From Halieaceae bacterium (GTDB lineage: Bacteria > Pseudomonadota > Gammaproteobacteria > Pseudomonadales > Halieaceae), in the NCBI GenBank assembly GCA_011523115.1, contig WTHO01000237.1, positions 1 to 8,824 of the forward strand: a DNA stretch of 8,824 nt. Reading direction: 5' to 3'. Every line of letters begins with the position of its first letter. Positions within the stretch are counted from its first letter, which is position 1. Below are positions 1 through 7,415 of this stretch, one piece after another. The notes beneath the pieces are model-generated. The model saw nothing but the letters and a program-made list of their open reading frames with translations, searched no databases and was not told where the DNA came from. The position numbers and the translations under genes were made by a program.

Positions 1-473
1 TTGACGGTTTTCATGGCCGTCTGCAGATAGTTCTGTTCTCCAACACGGTCTATCAGTGAGAGCTGAGTCTCCAGCCAGTCTACGTGTTCCTCCTCGGCTT
101 CCAAAATCTCCTTGGCAAGATCACGTGATACGTAGTCCTTCTCACGTTCACAGCATTCGATAGTCGCGACCAAATCCGCATGCGCGATATGTTCAAGCTG
201 TAGATCACACTCCAGCATTTCACGGGGTGTTTCACCGATACGAAGTTGACCAAGATCCTGCAGATTGGGGATACCTTCCAGAAACAGAATGCGCTCCACC
301 AGTGCATCAGCGTGTTTCATCTCGTCTATCGACTCGTGGTACTCGTGCTCCGCGAGCTCAGTCAAGCCCCAGTCCTTGAACATTTTCGAGTGGAGGAAGT
401 ACTGATTGATGGCAACGAGTTCGTTGTAGAGGATCTTGTTCAGGTGCTGGAGCACCTCGGGATTGCCTTTCAT
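1..473 (-). CDS. bfr: Bacterioferritin, 3' end cut by window edge
   Basis: Haem-containing ferritin that oxidises Fe(II) and stores iron as a ferric mineral inside a 24-subunit cytoplasmic shell. The reading frame starts at the ATG ending at 473 and runs 157 codons to the window edge with no stop. E. coli Bfr is 158 residues, so at most a few codons should be missing. All six dinuclear ferroxidase ligands of the family are present at the standard positions: E18, E51, H54, E94, E127 and H130. M52, the haem ligand, is also there. The start reads [12 protein letters not shown], typical of the family, and an AGGTAGG-like ribosome site precedes it. It lies 115 bp downstream of bfd on the same strand, and a candidate promoter of its own sits in that gap. 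Identification is very secure; the C-terminus is unseen. Confidence 0.97.
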   Translation of the reverse strand, partial: MKGNPEVLQHLNKILYNELVAINQYFLHSKMFKDWGLTELAEHEYHESIDEMKHADALVERILFLEGIPNLQDLGQLRIGETPREMLECDLQLEHIAHADLVATIECCEREKDYVSRDLAKEILEAEEEHVDWLETQLSLIDRVGEQNYLQTAMKTV

Positions 474-548
474 GGAACCTACCTGCTTGCGTGAAATGGA
501 CAGGCAGGAGTGTAGCCAAAAAGCAAGGGCAGGGGAACTAAACTGCTG

Positions 549-576
549 ATTTTATTAATAAAAATGAAAGTGAGAA
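549..576 (-). promoter_or_regulatory. Candidate bfr promoter
   Basis: On the minus strand, TTCTCA (576 to 571, 4 of 6 match to a -35) and TAAAAT (554 to 549, 5 of 6 match to a -10) are 16 bp apart in an AT-rich stretch. Transcription would start near 542, giving a leader of about 70 nt for bfr. The -35 forms one arm of the dyad at 571-591. This is a motif-based call only. A weaker alternative is TACACT at 514 to 509. Confidence 0.35.
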
Positions 577-591
577 GTATTCGTATTCTCA
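571..591. repeat. Inverted repeat at bfd stop / bfr promoter
   Basis: TGAGAA at 571-576 and TTCTCA at 586-591 form a perfect 6-bp inverted repeat around a 9-nt centre. The right arm includes the bfd stop codon and the left arm is the candidate bfr -35. In RNA from the minus strand it would be a hairpin followed by a T-rich but interrupted stretch, so it could be a weak terminator for bfd. As DNA it could be an operator: it matches about 12 of 19 positions of the Fur consensus, too few to call a Fur site. Confidence 0.4.
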
Positions 592-798
592 GGCAGGAAC
601 AGGTGCTGCGTGAGAACCACTGACAGCAGAGAGTCCGGAACAGGCGTCATCGACGACTCGCTCGGCGCGTAACAAGCATTTGCCACACTGGGTAGAGCAT
701 CCGGTCCGGCGACTCACCTCGTCCACAGATCGGGCGCCGGCGCAGACCTGCTCACGAATCGCGCGCTCCGTCACGCCTTTGCAGATACAGATATACAT
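589..798 (-). CDS. bfd: Bacterioferritin-associated ferredoxin
   Basis: Small [2Fe-2S] protein, 69 residues (E. coli Bfd has 64). It docks on bacterioferritin and passes electrons to the haem so that stored Fe(III) is reduced and released. The four cluster cysteines are in the family pattern: C4 and C6 in the N-terminal MYICIC, then C38 and C41 in QCGKC. These are the same positions as in E. coli Bfd. C19 and C34 are additional. The N-terminal CxC fixes the start at 798 because little room exists upstream for another. The tail after about residue 50 is Ala/Ser-rich and not conserved. It lies 61 bp after greB and 115 bp before bfr on one strand. A Fur-box-like sequence 15 bp upstream of the start suggests repression by iron-loaded Fur. 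No strong Shine-Dalgarno is visible, only GGGG just before the ATG. Confidence 0.95.
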   Translation of the reverse strand: MYICICKGVTERAIREQVCAGARSVDEVSRRTGCSTQCGKCLLRAERVVDDACSGLSAVSGSHAAPVPA

Positions 799-812
799 GC
801 CCCAACGTTAAT

Positions 813-831
813 GATAATGGGAATGATTGTC
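813..831. promoter_or_regulatory. Fur-box-like operator upstream of bfd
   Basis: The 19 bases match the E. coli Fur consensus GATAATGATAATCATTATC at 15 of 19 positions by hand count, the mismatches being positions 8, 9, 13 and 17. It overlaps TTGACA on the minus strand (833 to 828), a perfect -35 hexamer, and TATCAT (816 to 811), a good -10 hexamer. These two are only 11 bp apart, so they are not a pair. A site here would block bfd transcription when iron is plentiful. Confidence 0.72.
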
Positions 832-859
832 AATAAGCTTTATGCGCAGAGCGGCGAGT

Positions 860-1357
860 TTAGTGATACTCGATTTTGGTGACAGACCAATGCGTCACGC
901 CTTCAGGAGTCTGTATCGCTACTTCGGCGTCTAATGACTTGCCGAGAAGCGCCCTTCCCAGCGGTGAATCGCAGGAGATCTTCCCCTCACTGACCTCAAA
1001 TTCGTCGGGGCCGACGATACGCCAACGCTGCTCTTCTCCGGCCTCGTCCTCTATCGTCACCCAAGCACCAAACCAGACTTTATTTCTCTCGCCGAGTGGC
1101 TCGCTGACCACAGTCAATGAGTCCAGCCGCTTGCGTAAAAATCTGACGCGCGAGTCGATTTCGCGCAGTCGTTTCTTGCCGTAAATGTAGTCGCCATTTT
1201 CAGACCGATCGCCGTTCGCAGCGGCAGCAGAGACTGCCTTCGTCACCTCGGGCCGCTCAACTTTCCAGAGGGCGTGGAGTTCAGCACGCAATACTGCCTC
1301 GCCCTCGGGCGTGATATAGGGAGATCCGGAAGCGCGGGGTGGTCGGTAGCGGCCCAT
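860..1357 (-). CDS. greB: Transcription elongation factor GreB
   Basis: Cleavage factor that enters the secondary channel of RNA polymerase and stimulates removal of the backtracked 3' end of nascent RNA. The 165 residues have the family layout: an N-terminal antiparallel coiled coil (about 14-90) and a C-terminal FKBP-like domain (about 93-165). The coiled-coil tip reads NGDRSENGDY, with acidic residues D50 and E53 that hold the catalytic Mg2+ in Gre factors. YGKKRLREIDSRVRFL and the C-terminal IEYH point to GreB rather than GreA. It carries a short N-terminal extension (MGRYRPPRASGSP) relative to E. coli GreB; similar extensions are known to me from other gammaproteobacterial GreBs, which supports the start at 1357. 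There is no clear Shine-Dalgarno before it; TAAACT (1373 to 1368) is a possible -10. It diverges from the M23 gene and precedes bfd. Confidence 0.95.
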   Translation of the reverse strand: MGRYRPPRASGSPYITPEGEAVLRAELHALWKVERPEVTKAVSAAAANGDRSENGDYIYGKKRLREIDSRVRFLRKRLDSLTVVSEPLGERNKVWFGAWVTIEDEAGEEQRWRIVGPDEFEVSEGKISCDSPLGRALLGKSLDAEVAIQTPEGVTHWSVTKIEYH

Positions 1358-1528
1358 CGCGGCAGTTTAGATTCAATTGGGGGTATCGGGGAATGCCTGG
1401 CTTCCCGCTATTCGAGATCCCGTGCGGGACAGGGCCGGGCGCGACGGAACGTTAATAGTCGGGTAGGTGGCGTTTTGGTATTTGCTACTGATGACGACGT
1501 GAGCGCGCGTTACCGGTGCCGTCGGTTT

Positions 1529-1604
1529 GGAGAGATGGCCGAGAGCAGGTCATACTGTGCGGCAATCGAGCTGAGGTCATTCAATGGGTTCAAGGTTCTC
1601 TCCA
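1529..1604 (+). pseudogene. Possible decayed tRNA-Ser gene
   Basis: The first 15 bases, GGAGAGATGGCCGAG (1529-1543), are identical to the 5' end (acceptor strand, U8 and D-arm start) of many gammaproteobacterial tRNA-Ser genes as I remember them. At 1597-1603 TCTCTCC pairs perfectly with the first seven bases, and the base after it (A1604) puts the whole at 76 nt. GGGTTCAA at 1587-1594 resembles the T-arm, and TGCGGCAA at 1557-1564 weakly recalls a serine variable arm. However, no anticodon arm can be drawn, the T-stem does not pair, the D-loop would be far too long and no CCA is encoded. It cannot be a working serine tRNA. The 3' part overlaps the start of the M23 gene. It could instead be chance plus a short inverted repeat. 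Confidence 0.42.
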
Positions 1605-2489
1605 TTCCGACTCAATGGCCGATCAAGATTCAACTCGCGATTGAGCCTCACAGGGTCGACCGCCCGGGGTATCCCGCGGCTTGTCGCCTTCTGGTTGACG
1701 GCGCACGTGACCAGTGTGGCTGCCTCACCCTGTGTTGTACTTGAGGGCAACCCTGTTCAAGGTGGTGTGCTGTGGGGTCAAACTGCACCCGACGCGGAAA
1801 TCCGCTTTGCTGGCATTCAGGTTCCGGTACTCAATGATGGACACTTTTTATTGGGTCTGGGCCGCGATATACCCGCTACTAACGAATTGGTAGTGACTAC
1901 GGATGATGCCTGTGCTCAAGAGGTCAAGGTCGCGGCCAGAGAGTATCGTGTGCAGCGCATAGAGGGCGTCCCGCAGCAGACCGTGACGCCCAGCGACGAG
2001 CATTTAGACCGTATCCGTCGTGAGCGTGAGACTGTTCGCCGGGCCAAGGCCAAGCGACTTGGGCGAGACGATGGGTTGCGTGCGGTTCAAGGTGGCTTCA
2101 GATGGCCGGTAACGGGCCGAATAAGCGGCGTGTACGGTAGTCAGCGAATATACAACGGCACCCCCGGCACTCCTCATTATGGTGTGGACGTAGCCCGCCC
2201 TACCGGGACGCCAGTGCTCGCGCCCGCAGCGGGTGAGGTGACGCTGGCGGAACCTGACCTTTTCTACTCGGGTGGAACGGTGATCTTGGATCACGGTTAC
2301 GGTCTATCCTCCTCTTTTTTGCACCTGAGTGAGGTATTCGTATCGGTGGGAGATCAGCTGCAGCCCGGTGAGTTGCTAGGCGCGATAGGGGCCACGGGGC
2401 GCGCGACGGGTCCGCATCTCGACTGGCGCATGAGCTGGTTTAACCAGCGTATCGACCCCCAGCTGTTAGTGCCGCCGATGCCCGAATAG
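1584..2489 (+). CDS. Secreted M23 (LytM-type) peptidase
   Basis: Predicted peptidoglycan endopeptidase or hydrolase activator of the M23 family, 301 residues, probably periplasmic. An unusually long basic n-region is followed by a hydrophobic segment (about 33-47) with likely signal cleavage near SVAA-S48. Residues about 50-105 form a beta-rich N-terminal domain. Residues 135-163 are highly charged and probably helical. The LytM domain covers about 172-297. It has the H198-x3-D202 zinc motif (HYGVD), H247 in FLHLS, and TGPH278-L-D280 where the classical motif is HxH. The third zinc ligand is therefore Asp instead of His, a variant I recall in related proteobacterial proteins, so an active enzyme remains possible. 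The ATG at 1584 has GAGG 7 nt upstream; an in-frame TTG at 1641 is an alternative. A single gene, divergent from greB. No LysM domain is visible, so it is not classical NlpD. Confidence 0.88.
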   Translation: MGSRFSPFRLNGRSRFNSRLSLTGSTARGIPRLVAFWLTAHVTSVAASPCVVLEGNPVQGGVLWGQTAPDAEIRFAGIQVPVLNDGHFLLGLGRDIPATNELVVTTDDACAQEVKVAAREYRVQRIEGVPQQTVTPSDEHLDRIRRERETVRRAKAKRLGRDDGLRAVQGGFRWPVTGRISGVYGSQRIYNGTPGTPHYGVDVARPTGTPVLAPAAGEVTLAEPDLFYSGGTVILDHGYGLSSSFLHLSEVFVSVGDQLQPGELLGAIGATGRATGPHLDWRMSWFNQRIDPQLLVPPMPE

Positions 2490-2525
2490 GCGCCGGGTGC
2501 GGGGGTCAGTTGTCGATTACGGGCG

Positions 2526-2554
2526 GTGCTCTCCCGCGGCAGAGGCTTTATACT
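2526..2554 (+). promoter_or_regulatory. Candidate promoter of the trm112-hinT-alaS cluster
   Basis: TATACT at 2549-2554 is a 5-of-6 match to the -10 hexamer. The best-placed -35 (GTGCTC, 2526-2531, 17-bp spacing) is poor. The predicted leader to the GTG start at 2582 would be about 20 nt. It lies in the 92-bp gap after the M23 gene, which otherwise shows no terminator or other structure. Confidence 0.35.
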
Positions 2555-2581
2555 CGCGGCTTTAAGCAGAGAGACAACGCT

Positions 2582-2767
2582 GTGTTGGATCCAAAGCTAC
2601 TCAGTATCCTGGTGTGCCCTGTGAGCAAGGCACCGCTGACTTACGATGAAGAAAAGCAAGAGCTGCTCTGCAAGGCGAGTGGCTTGGCTTACCCCGTGCG
2701 CGACGGCATTCCGGTCATGCTGGAGGAAGAGGCGCGCGCTCTGACTGCAGACGAGAAGCTCGGTTAG
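2582..2767 (+). CDS. Trm112/YcaR-like small protein
   Basis: 61-residue protein of the Trm112/YcaR (UPF0434) family. Eukaryotic and archaeal Trm112 are partner subunits that stabilise methyltransferases; the role of the bacterial proteins is less clear. The start is taken as GTG at 2582 ([15 protein letters not shown]...), which lines up with E. coli YcaR; GAGAG 8-9 nt upstream is a fair ribosome site. An in-frame ATG at 2510 would add 24 residues unlike the family. The family motifs KLLSILVCP near the N-terminus and RDGIPVM (40-46) are present. Of the usual zinc-type cysteines, C12 and C30 remain but the CxxC partner is Ser15, so zinc binding is doubtful; loss of cysteines is common in this family. 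In many gammaproteobacteria the gene lies between lpxK and kdsB; here it precedes hinT by 10 bp instead. Confidence 0.9.
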   Translation: MLDPKLLSILVCPVSKAPLTYDEEKQELLCKASGLAYPVRDGIPVMLEEEARALTADEKLG

Positions 2768-2777
2768 GCTGGCTGCA

Positions 2778-3134
2778 ATGTCGGACACTATTTTTGGCAA
2801 AATCACGCGAGGCGAGATCCCCACTGAATTTCTCTATGAGGACGATCAGTGTGTCGTGATTCGTGACATCAACCCGCAGGCACCGACCCACGTACTGATC
2901 ATTCCGCGCAAACCCATTCCGCGATTGGTTGACGCAGCGCCCGAGGATCAAGTGTTGTTGGGTCATTTGCTGGTGGTGGCAGGCAACGTTGCAGAAAAGC
3001 TGGGGGTGGGCGACGCCTTTCGCTTGATTATCAATAACGGAGAAGGGGGCGGGCAGACTGTGTTCCATCTTCATCTGCACATTCTTGCTGGGCGCGACAT
3101 GACCGAAGGGCAACTGGCTACCGGCCTGAACTGA
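2778..3134 (+). CDS. hinT: HIT-family hydrolase, HinT type
   Basis: Purine nucleoside phosphoramidase of the histidine-triad superfamily, 118 residues (E. coli HinT has 119). Such enzymes cleave AMP-N bonds, including adenylates formed by aminoacyl-tRNA synthetases. The active site H97-L-H99-L-H101 is intact; H99 should be the nucleophile by comparison with human HINT1. Other family marks are the start SDTIFGKITRGEIPTEFLYED, H38 in APTHVLIIPRKPI, and NNGEGGGQTVFH around residues 86-97. It begins 10 bp after the Trm112-like gene, the AGG at 2766-2768 overlapping that stop serving as a modest ribosome site. It ends 34 bp before alaS, so the three are probably co-transcribed. Placement next to a synthetase fits the adenylate-cleaving role, but this is an inference. 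Confidence 0.95.
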   Translation: MSDTIFGKITRGEIPTEFLYEDDQCVVIRDINPQAPTHVLIIPRKPIPRLVDAAPEDQVLLGHLLVVAGNVAEKLGVGDAFRLIINNGEGGGQTVFHLHLHILAGRDMTEGQLATGLN

Positions 3135-3168
3135 CCTTCCCGATACCTGACACACTAGAGAACCACCC

Positions 3169-5769
3169 ATGAAAACCGCTGACATCCGCGAAGCATTTCT
3201 CAGTTACTTTGAGGCACAGGGCCACACGCGCGTCGACTCCAGTTCACTGGTGCCAGCAGACGATCCGACTTTGCTGTTTACCAATGCGGGGATGAATCAG
3301 TTCAAGGAGGCGTTTCTGGGGCTCGAGCAGCGGCCCTATCAGCGGGCAGTTACCGCACAAAAATGTGTCCGCGCGGGGGGTAAGCACAACGACCTTGAGA
3401 ATGTGGGCTACACCGCACGTCATCACACCTTTTTCGAAATGCTGGGTAATTTCAGTTTTGGCGATTACTTCAAGAGAGAAGCCATCCAGTTTGCCTGGCA
3501 GTTTTTGACCGAGACGCTCAAGTTACCGCCGGAGCGGTTGTGGGTGACGGTTCACGTCAGCGACGACGAGGCGGCTGAGATTTGGGTTAACGAGATCGGG
3601 GTAGACCCCGATCGTCTCTCCCGCCTCGACGAGGACAACTTCTGGCAGATGGGTGACACCGGACCCTGCGGGCCATGCTCAGAGGTGTTCTATGATCATG
3701 GTCCGGATGTGCCGGGTGGCCCGCCCGGCAGTGCGGATGATGATCTGGATCGGTATATCGAGATCTGGAATCTGGTGTTCATGCAGTACAACCGGAACCC
3801 ACAGGGTGAACTCCATCCCTTACCAGCGCCCTCGGTCGATACGGGCATGGGTCTTGAGCGTATCGCAGCGGTACTCCAGCACGTGCATTCCAACTACGAA
3901 ATTGATCTATTCACCGCATTGATTGCGGCGGTGGCCGGGCAGTTAGGCACTGCTGATACCGAAGACAAATCACTCCGCGTGATAGCCGATCATCTTCGAT
4001 CAACCGCATTTCTTGTTGCTGACGGTGTATTGCCGGGCAATGAGGGGCGGGGATATGTATTGCGTCGTATCATTCGCCGCGCCATTCGTCACGGCAACAA
4101 GCTGGGTGCTAACGCTCCGTTTTTTGCGGCACTGGTGCCCGAATTGGTAGCGCAAATGGGTGAGGCCTACCCGCAGTTGGTGGCCCAGCAATCTGCGATT
4201 TCCGCAGCGCTTCAGGCGGAAGAGGAGCAGTTCGCGCGTACGCTGGACAACGGGATGGCGATTTTAGAGGAGTCGTTGCAAACGATTGATGATCAGACGA
4301 TACCGGGTGACGTGATTTTCAAGCTCTACGACACCTATGGTTTTCCCGTAGACCTTACCAACGATATTGCTCGTGAAAGAGGCCTGACATTGGACCTAGA
4401 TGGTTACGAGGCTGCTATGGCTGCACAGAGGCAACGATCTCAAGACCATGCCGGCTTCAAGGTCGATTACAGTCAGAGCCTCAAGGTTGAGGGCGAGACT
4501 GACTTCCTGGGTTACGAGTTAGATGAGGCTGAAGGTGCCGTCATCGCGATGCTCGTCGATGGTGTGGCGGTGGAGCGGTTGGAGTCAGGCCAATCCGGAG
4601 TGGTGATCCTGGACCGAACGCCCTTCTATGGCGAAAGTGGCGGACAGGTGGGCGACTGTGGTCGGTTGATCTCCGCAGATGGCATGCTGGATGTGAACGA
4701 CACCACAAAAGCGCAGGGCCATCACCTGCACCATGTGACCGTAACCTCGGGCGGTATCAGCGTGGGGGACACCGTTAATGCCCAAATTGACGCCGGTGTG
4801 CGCAACAAGACCCGCTTGAATCACTCGGCCACCCACCTCTTGCATGAGGCGCTGCGGCGAGAACTGGGGGATCACATTCTGCAAAAGGGTTCGCTGGTCG
4901 ATTCGCAGCGGCTTCGATTCGACTTCTCACATGGTGAACCCGTATCCAACGAGACACTGGAGACCATCACCGGCGTGGTGAACCAGCAGATTAGAGCAAA
5001 CGAGGCCGTCGCTACTGAGCTCATGAGTATGGACGACGCCATCGAGGCAGGTGCTATGGCACTTTTTGGCGAAAAGTACGGTGAAGAGGTGAGGGTGCTG
5101 ACCATGGGCGCAGATCGGTTCTCCGTAGAGCTCTGTGGCGGCACTCACGTGGCGCGCACGGGGGATATTGGCCTGTTTTTGGTGACCTCGGAGTCCGGTG
5201 TGGCCAGCGGCGTGCGCCGCATTGAGGCCGTGACGGGTGAAGCCGCGCTCGCGCAGGTAGCGGGCCTGTCGCGGGAGATGCAGTCGGTATGTGGTGCGCT
5301 GAAGGCGACACCTGATACCGCCGCAACCAAAGTCGAAGCACTTCGCGCCGAGGTGCGAGATCTTGAGAAAGAAGCGACTCGATTGCGTCAAAAGTTAGCC
5401 ACGTCGGCGGGCGGCGATCTTACTCAGGATGCCGTTGATATCGCGGGTATTAAAGTCCTCGCCGCAAAGATAGAGGGCGCAACGGCGTCAACGCTCCGTG
5501 ATACGTTGGATCAGTGTAAAAACAAGCTCGGCACGGGCGTCATTCTTCTGGCAGCGGTTGAGGATGAGAAAATCGCGCTCGTGGCGGGGGTCACGCAGGA
5601 CGCGACGGATCGTATCAAGGCGGGGGATGTCATCAAGCACTTCGCCGGTCAGTTAGGTGGGAAGGGCGGCGGTCGGCCTGATATGGCGCAGGGCGGCGGG
5701 TCGGATGTGGCCGCGTTGCCGGCGGTGCTGGCATCGTTGCCTGAGTGGGTCAGCGGTCAGTTGAGTTGA
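3169..5769 (+). CDS. alaS: Alanine--tRNA ligase
   Basis: Charges tRNA-Ala with alanine and clears mischarged Ser- and Gly-tRNA-Ala; cytoplasmic. At 866 residues it is near the usual bacterial length (E. coli 876). The class II catalytic core fills about 1-450, with the motif-1 region around [17 protein letters not shown] (85-101) and motif 3 near [10 protein letters not shown] (224-233). The editing domain carries the zinc motif H552-x3-H556 (HSATH) and C656-x3-H660 (CGGTH), both complete. A coiled-coil stretch near 720-750 leads to the C-terminal C-Ala domain with its glycine-rich [15 protein letters not shown]. The ATG at 3169 has AGAG 8 nt upstream. No promoter is obvious in the 34-bp gap, so expression likely comes with hinT. 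It ends 9 bp before the stop of the convergent ligase gene. Confidence 0.99.
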   Translation: MKTADIREAFLSYFEAQGHTRVDSSSLVPADDPTLLFTNAGMNQFKEAFLGLEQRPYQRAVTAQKCVRAGGKHNDLENVGYTARHHTFFEMLGNFSFGDYFKREAIQFAWQFLTETLKLPPERLWVTVHVSDDEAAEIWVNEIGVDPDRLSRLDEDNFWQMGDTGPCGPCSEVFYDHGPDVPGGPPGSADDDLDRYIEIWNLVFMQYNRNPQGELHPLPAPSVDTGMGLERIAAVLQHVHSNYEIDLFTALIAAVAGQLGTADTEDKSLRVIADHLRSTAFLVADGVLPGNEGRGYVLRRIIRRAIRHGNKLGANAPFFAALVPELVAQMGEAYPQLVAQQSAISAALQAEEEQFARTLDNGMAILEESLQTIDDQTIPGDVIFKLYDTYGFPVDLTNDIARERGLTLDLDGYEAAMAAQRQRSQDHAGFKVDYSQSLKVEGETDFLGYELDEAEGAVIAMLVDGVAVERLESGQSGVVILDRTPFYGESGGQVGDCGRLISADGMLDVNDTTKAQGHHLHHVTVTSGGISVGDTVNAQIDAGVRNKTRLNHSATHLLHEALRRELGDHILQKGSLVDSQRLRFDFSHGEPVSNETLETITGVVNQQIRANEAVATELMSMDDAIEAGAMALFGEKYGEEVRVLTMGADRFSVELCGGTHVARTGDIGLFLVTSESGVASGVRRIEAVTGEAALAQVAGLSREMQSVCGALKATPDTAATKVEALRAEVRDLEKEATRLRQKLATSAGGDLTQDAVDIAGIKVLAAKIEGATASTLRDTLDQCKNKLGTGVILLAAVEDEKIALVAGVTQDATDRIKAGDVIKHFAGQLGGKGGGRPDMAQGGGSDVAALPAVLASLPEWVSGQLS

Positions 5770-5778
5770 TTGTTGTCG

Positions 5779-7305
5779 TCAGCAGTGCTGCTGGCGTAAC
5801 AAGAATTTCTGTACCTTCCCGGTGCTGTTCCGAGGTAGTGCATCGGTCATCACGACGTGCTGTGGCCACTTAAAACGCGCGAGATTACCCTCACAAAGGG
5901 CATGCACAGCTGACAACTCCAAGGCCTCGCCGCTGATTGTGGCAATGATAGCGCAGCCCACCTCTCCCCATTTTTGGTCTGCTACGCCGATGATGGCCAC
6001 CTCACGTATGTCTGAATGCGCCATCAAAATTGACTCAATCTCCGCGGGATACACGTTCTCGCCACCAGAGATGTACATATCCTTGATGCGGTCTTCGACG
6101 GAGAGCCTGCCCGTCTCATCGCGCCTGCCGATATCACCGGATTTTAACCAGTCGCCCGAAAATGCCTCCTCGGTTGCGTCAGGCCGGTTCCAGTAACCGG
6201 GCGTTACCGAAGCGCCGCGCATCCAGATCTCGCCTAACTCCCCCGGCGCGGCCTCCTCATGATCTGATTTCATGACTTTGACGTCGCCATAGGGCAACGC
6301 CCGTCCGGCATACCCCATGTGCTCTGGTAGGTCAGCTTTCTGCGCCATACACACAACCCCCGAGGTCTCGGTCATACCGTACACCTCCTGCAGCAGAATG
6401 CCGCGTTGTTGCCACTCCTCAAGCATGGGCGCCGGGACCGATTCTGCGCCGGTTGCCGCGACCCTGATGCGACTGAAGTCGACCTCGTCAATATTGGGCA
6501 TCAGTGACATCGCACTCCACATTGCTGGCACGCCACCGATGTTGCTGATGTTCAACTCTGTGTTGCCGATCGCATCCAACATGGCGGCAGGCTCAAAACT
6601 GCGCATCATCAGATGAGGGATGCCAAATTTGACCGCCATCAGCACAAACTGCATTCCCCCAATGTGAAACAGCGGCATCACATTGAGCACGCGACTCTCG
6701 GGACTAGCCTCGCTGGGCTGCAAAAGATTGAGCGCTGACGCAAGCATCATGCGCCGGGTATACATCACGCCTTTCGGTTTGCCGGTTGTGCCGGAGGAAT
6801 ACATGATCATCGACAGCGTATCGGCATTGGCAGGTGCCGCGTGCATTGGCCCGCGATCAGTGATCAAGCATTGCTCATAGCCGCTATCCGACCCGTCAAG
6901 GGCCGTTTCTATCAGAACGGGGGGCATGACTGACGTGTCAATGGCGTCAATCACGCCCTGAAAGGTGCGGTCATAGATGACGGCTGAAGGGGTGCAGTCT
7001 CCAATGATGAAGGAGAGCTCCGGGGCCGTGAGGCGAAAATTCAGTGGTACATACACCGCACCGATACGAACGGCTGCGAAGAACATTTCCACCACATCGG
7101 AACTGTTCAGGCCAAGGTAGGCAACGCGATCGCCGGGTCCAACGTTCTCCACGATCAACCGGTGAGCCAGAGCATCAACCCGGTCATTAAATTGCCGCCA
7201 GGAAAAGGGTCTGTCAGCCGTGAGGTCGTATAGCGCGAGGCCGTCAGGCTGCACCCGCAACTGCTGGTGGATCCAGTCGTTATATAAAGGGTCAGCTTCA
7301 GTCAT
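5779..7305 (-). CDS. Acyl-CoA synthetase (AMP-forming), FadD-like
   Basis: Member of the ANL superfamily, 508 residues. It activates a carboxylic acid with ATP to an acyl-adenylate and passes it to CoA. Motifs in order: the P-loop YSSGTTGKPKG at 169-179, YGMTE at 309-313, GDIGRRDETGR with D391, then DRIKDMYISGGENVYPAEIE (405-424, R406), and PRNSTGKVQK with the catalytic K497. This is the full set for an active enzyme. The GGENVYP form and the size suggest medium/long-chain fatty acyl or aryl acid substrates, but the substrate cannot be read from the sequence. The frame stays open upstream to 7644, but that part is antisense to lysC and unlike the family. The ATG at 7305 (MTEADPLYNDW) is the plausible start, although its ribosome site is weak. 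It lies inverted between alaS and lysC, tail to tail with alaS. Confidence 0.93.
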   Translation of the reverse strand: MTEADPLYNDWIHQQLRVQPDGLALYDLTADRPFSWRQFNDRVDALAHRLIVENVGPGDRVAYLGLNSSDVVEMFFAAVRIGAVYVPLNFRLTAPELSFIIGDCTPSAVIYDRTFQGVIDAIDTSVMPPVLIETALDGSDSGYEQCLITDRGPMHAAPANADTLSMIMYSSGTTGKPKGVMYTRRMMLASALNLLQPSEASPESRVLNVMPLFHIGGMQFVLMAVKFGIPHLMMRSFEPAAMLDAIGNTELNISNIGGVPAMWSAMSLMPNIDEVDFSRIRVAATGAESVPAPMLEEWQQRGILLQEVYGMTETSGVVCMAQKADLPEHMGYAGRALPYGDVKVMKSDHEEAAPGELGEIWMRGASVTPGYWNRPDATEEAFSGDWLKSGDIGRRDETGRLSVEDRIKDMYISGGENVYPAEIESILMAHSDIREVAIIGVADQKWGEVGCAIIATISGEALELSAVHALCEGNLARFKWPQHVVMTDALPRNSTGKVQKFLLRQQHC

Positions 7306-7415
7306 GCGGCGTCTGATCTTTTTTATGGGCCAGCCACAGCGTAGTCCATCAGTCGCTACCTCGCCACCATGAGAGAGTCGGATCAATGAATGACCCCTAT
7401 CGGTAGGATGACTGG

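Noticed and set aside
501..598. Nine-base direct repeat CAGGCAGGA at 501-509 and 590-598 around the bfr-bfd gap
   Set aside because: One copy is bfd coding sequence and the repeat is short; no sign of a mobile insert between the copies, so probably chance.
1381..1435. Short GC-rich inverted repeats (GGGAA/TTCCC and TCCCG/CGGGA) in the greB-M23 gap
   Set aside because: Stems are 5 bp, one with a 2-nt centre, and there is no T-run; such pairings are expected in GC-rich sequence.
1529..1604. Functional tRNA gene
   Set aside because: No anticodon arm can be drawn, the T-stem does not pair and the D-loop would be too long; kept only as a possible remnant.
1274..1744. 156-codon open frame on the plus strand across greB and the gap
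   Set aside because: Antisense to greB at its start and out of frame with the M23 gene at its end; the product resembles no family and has no good ribosome site.
2510..2581. ATG at 2510 as start of the Trm112-like gene
   Set aside because: It adds 24 residues absent from the family and would place the TATACT -10 inside the gene; GTG at 2582 matches the known N-terminus.
4585..5391. Several long minus-strand frames opposite alaS
   Set aside because: They are shadows of the alaS codon pattern and resemble no protein family.
5780..5793. Terminator between alaS and the ligase
   Set aside because: The hairpin is 5 bp, has no T-run on either strand and is coding for the ligase C-terminus.
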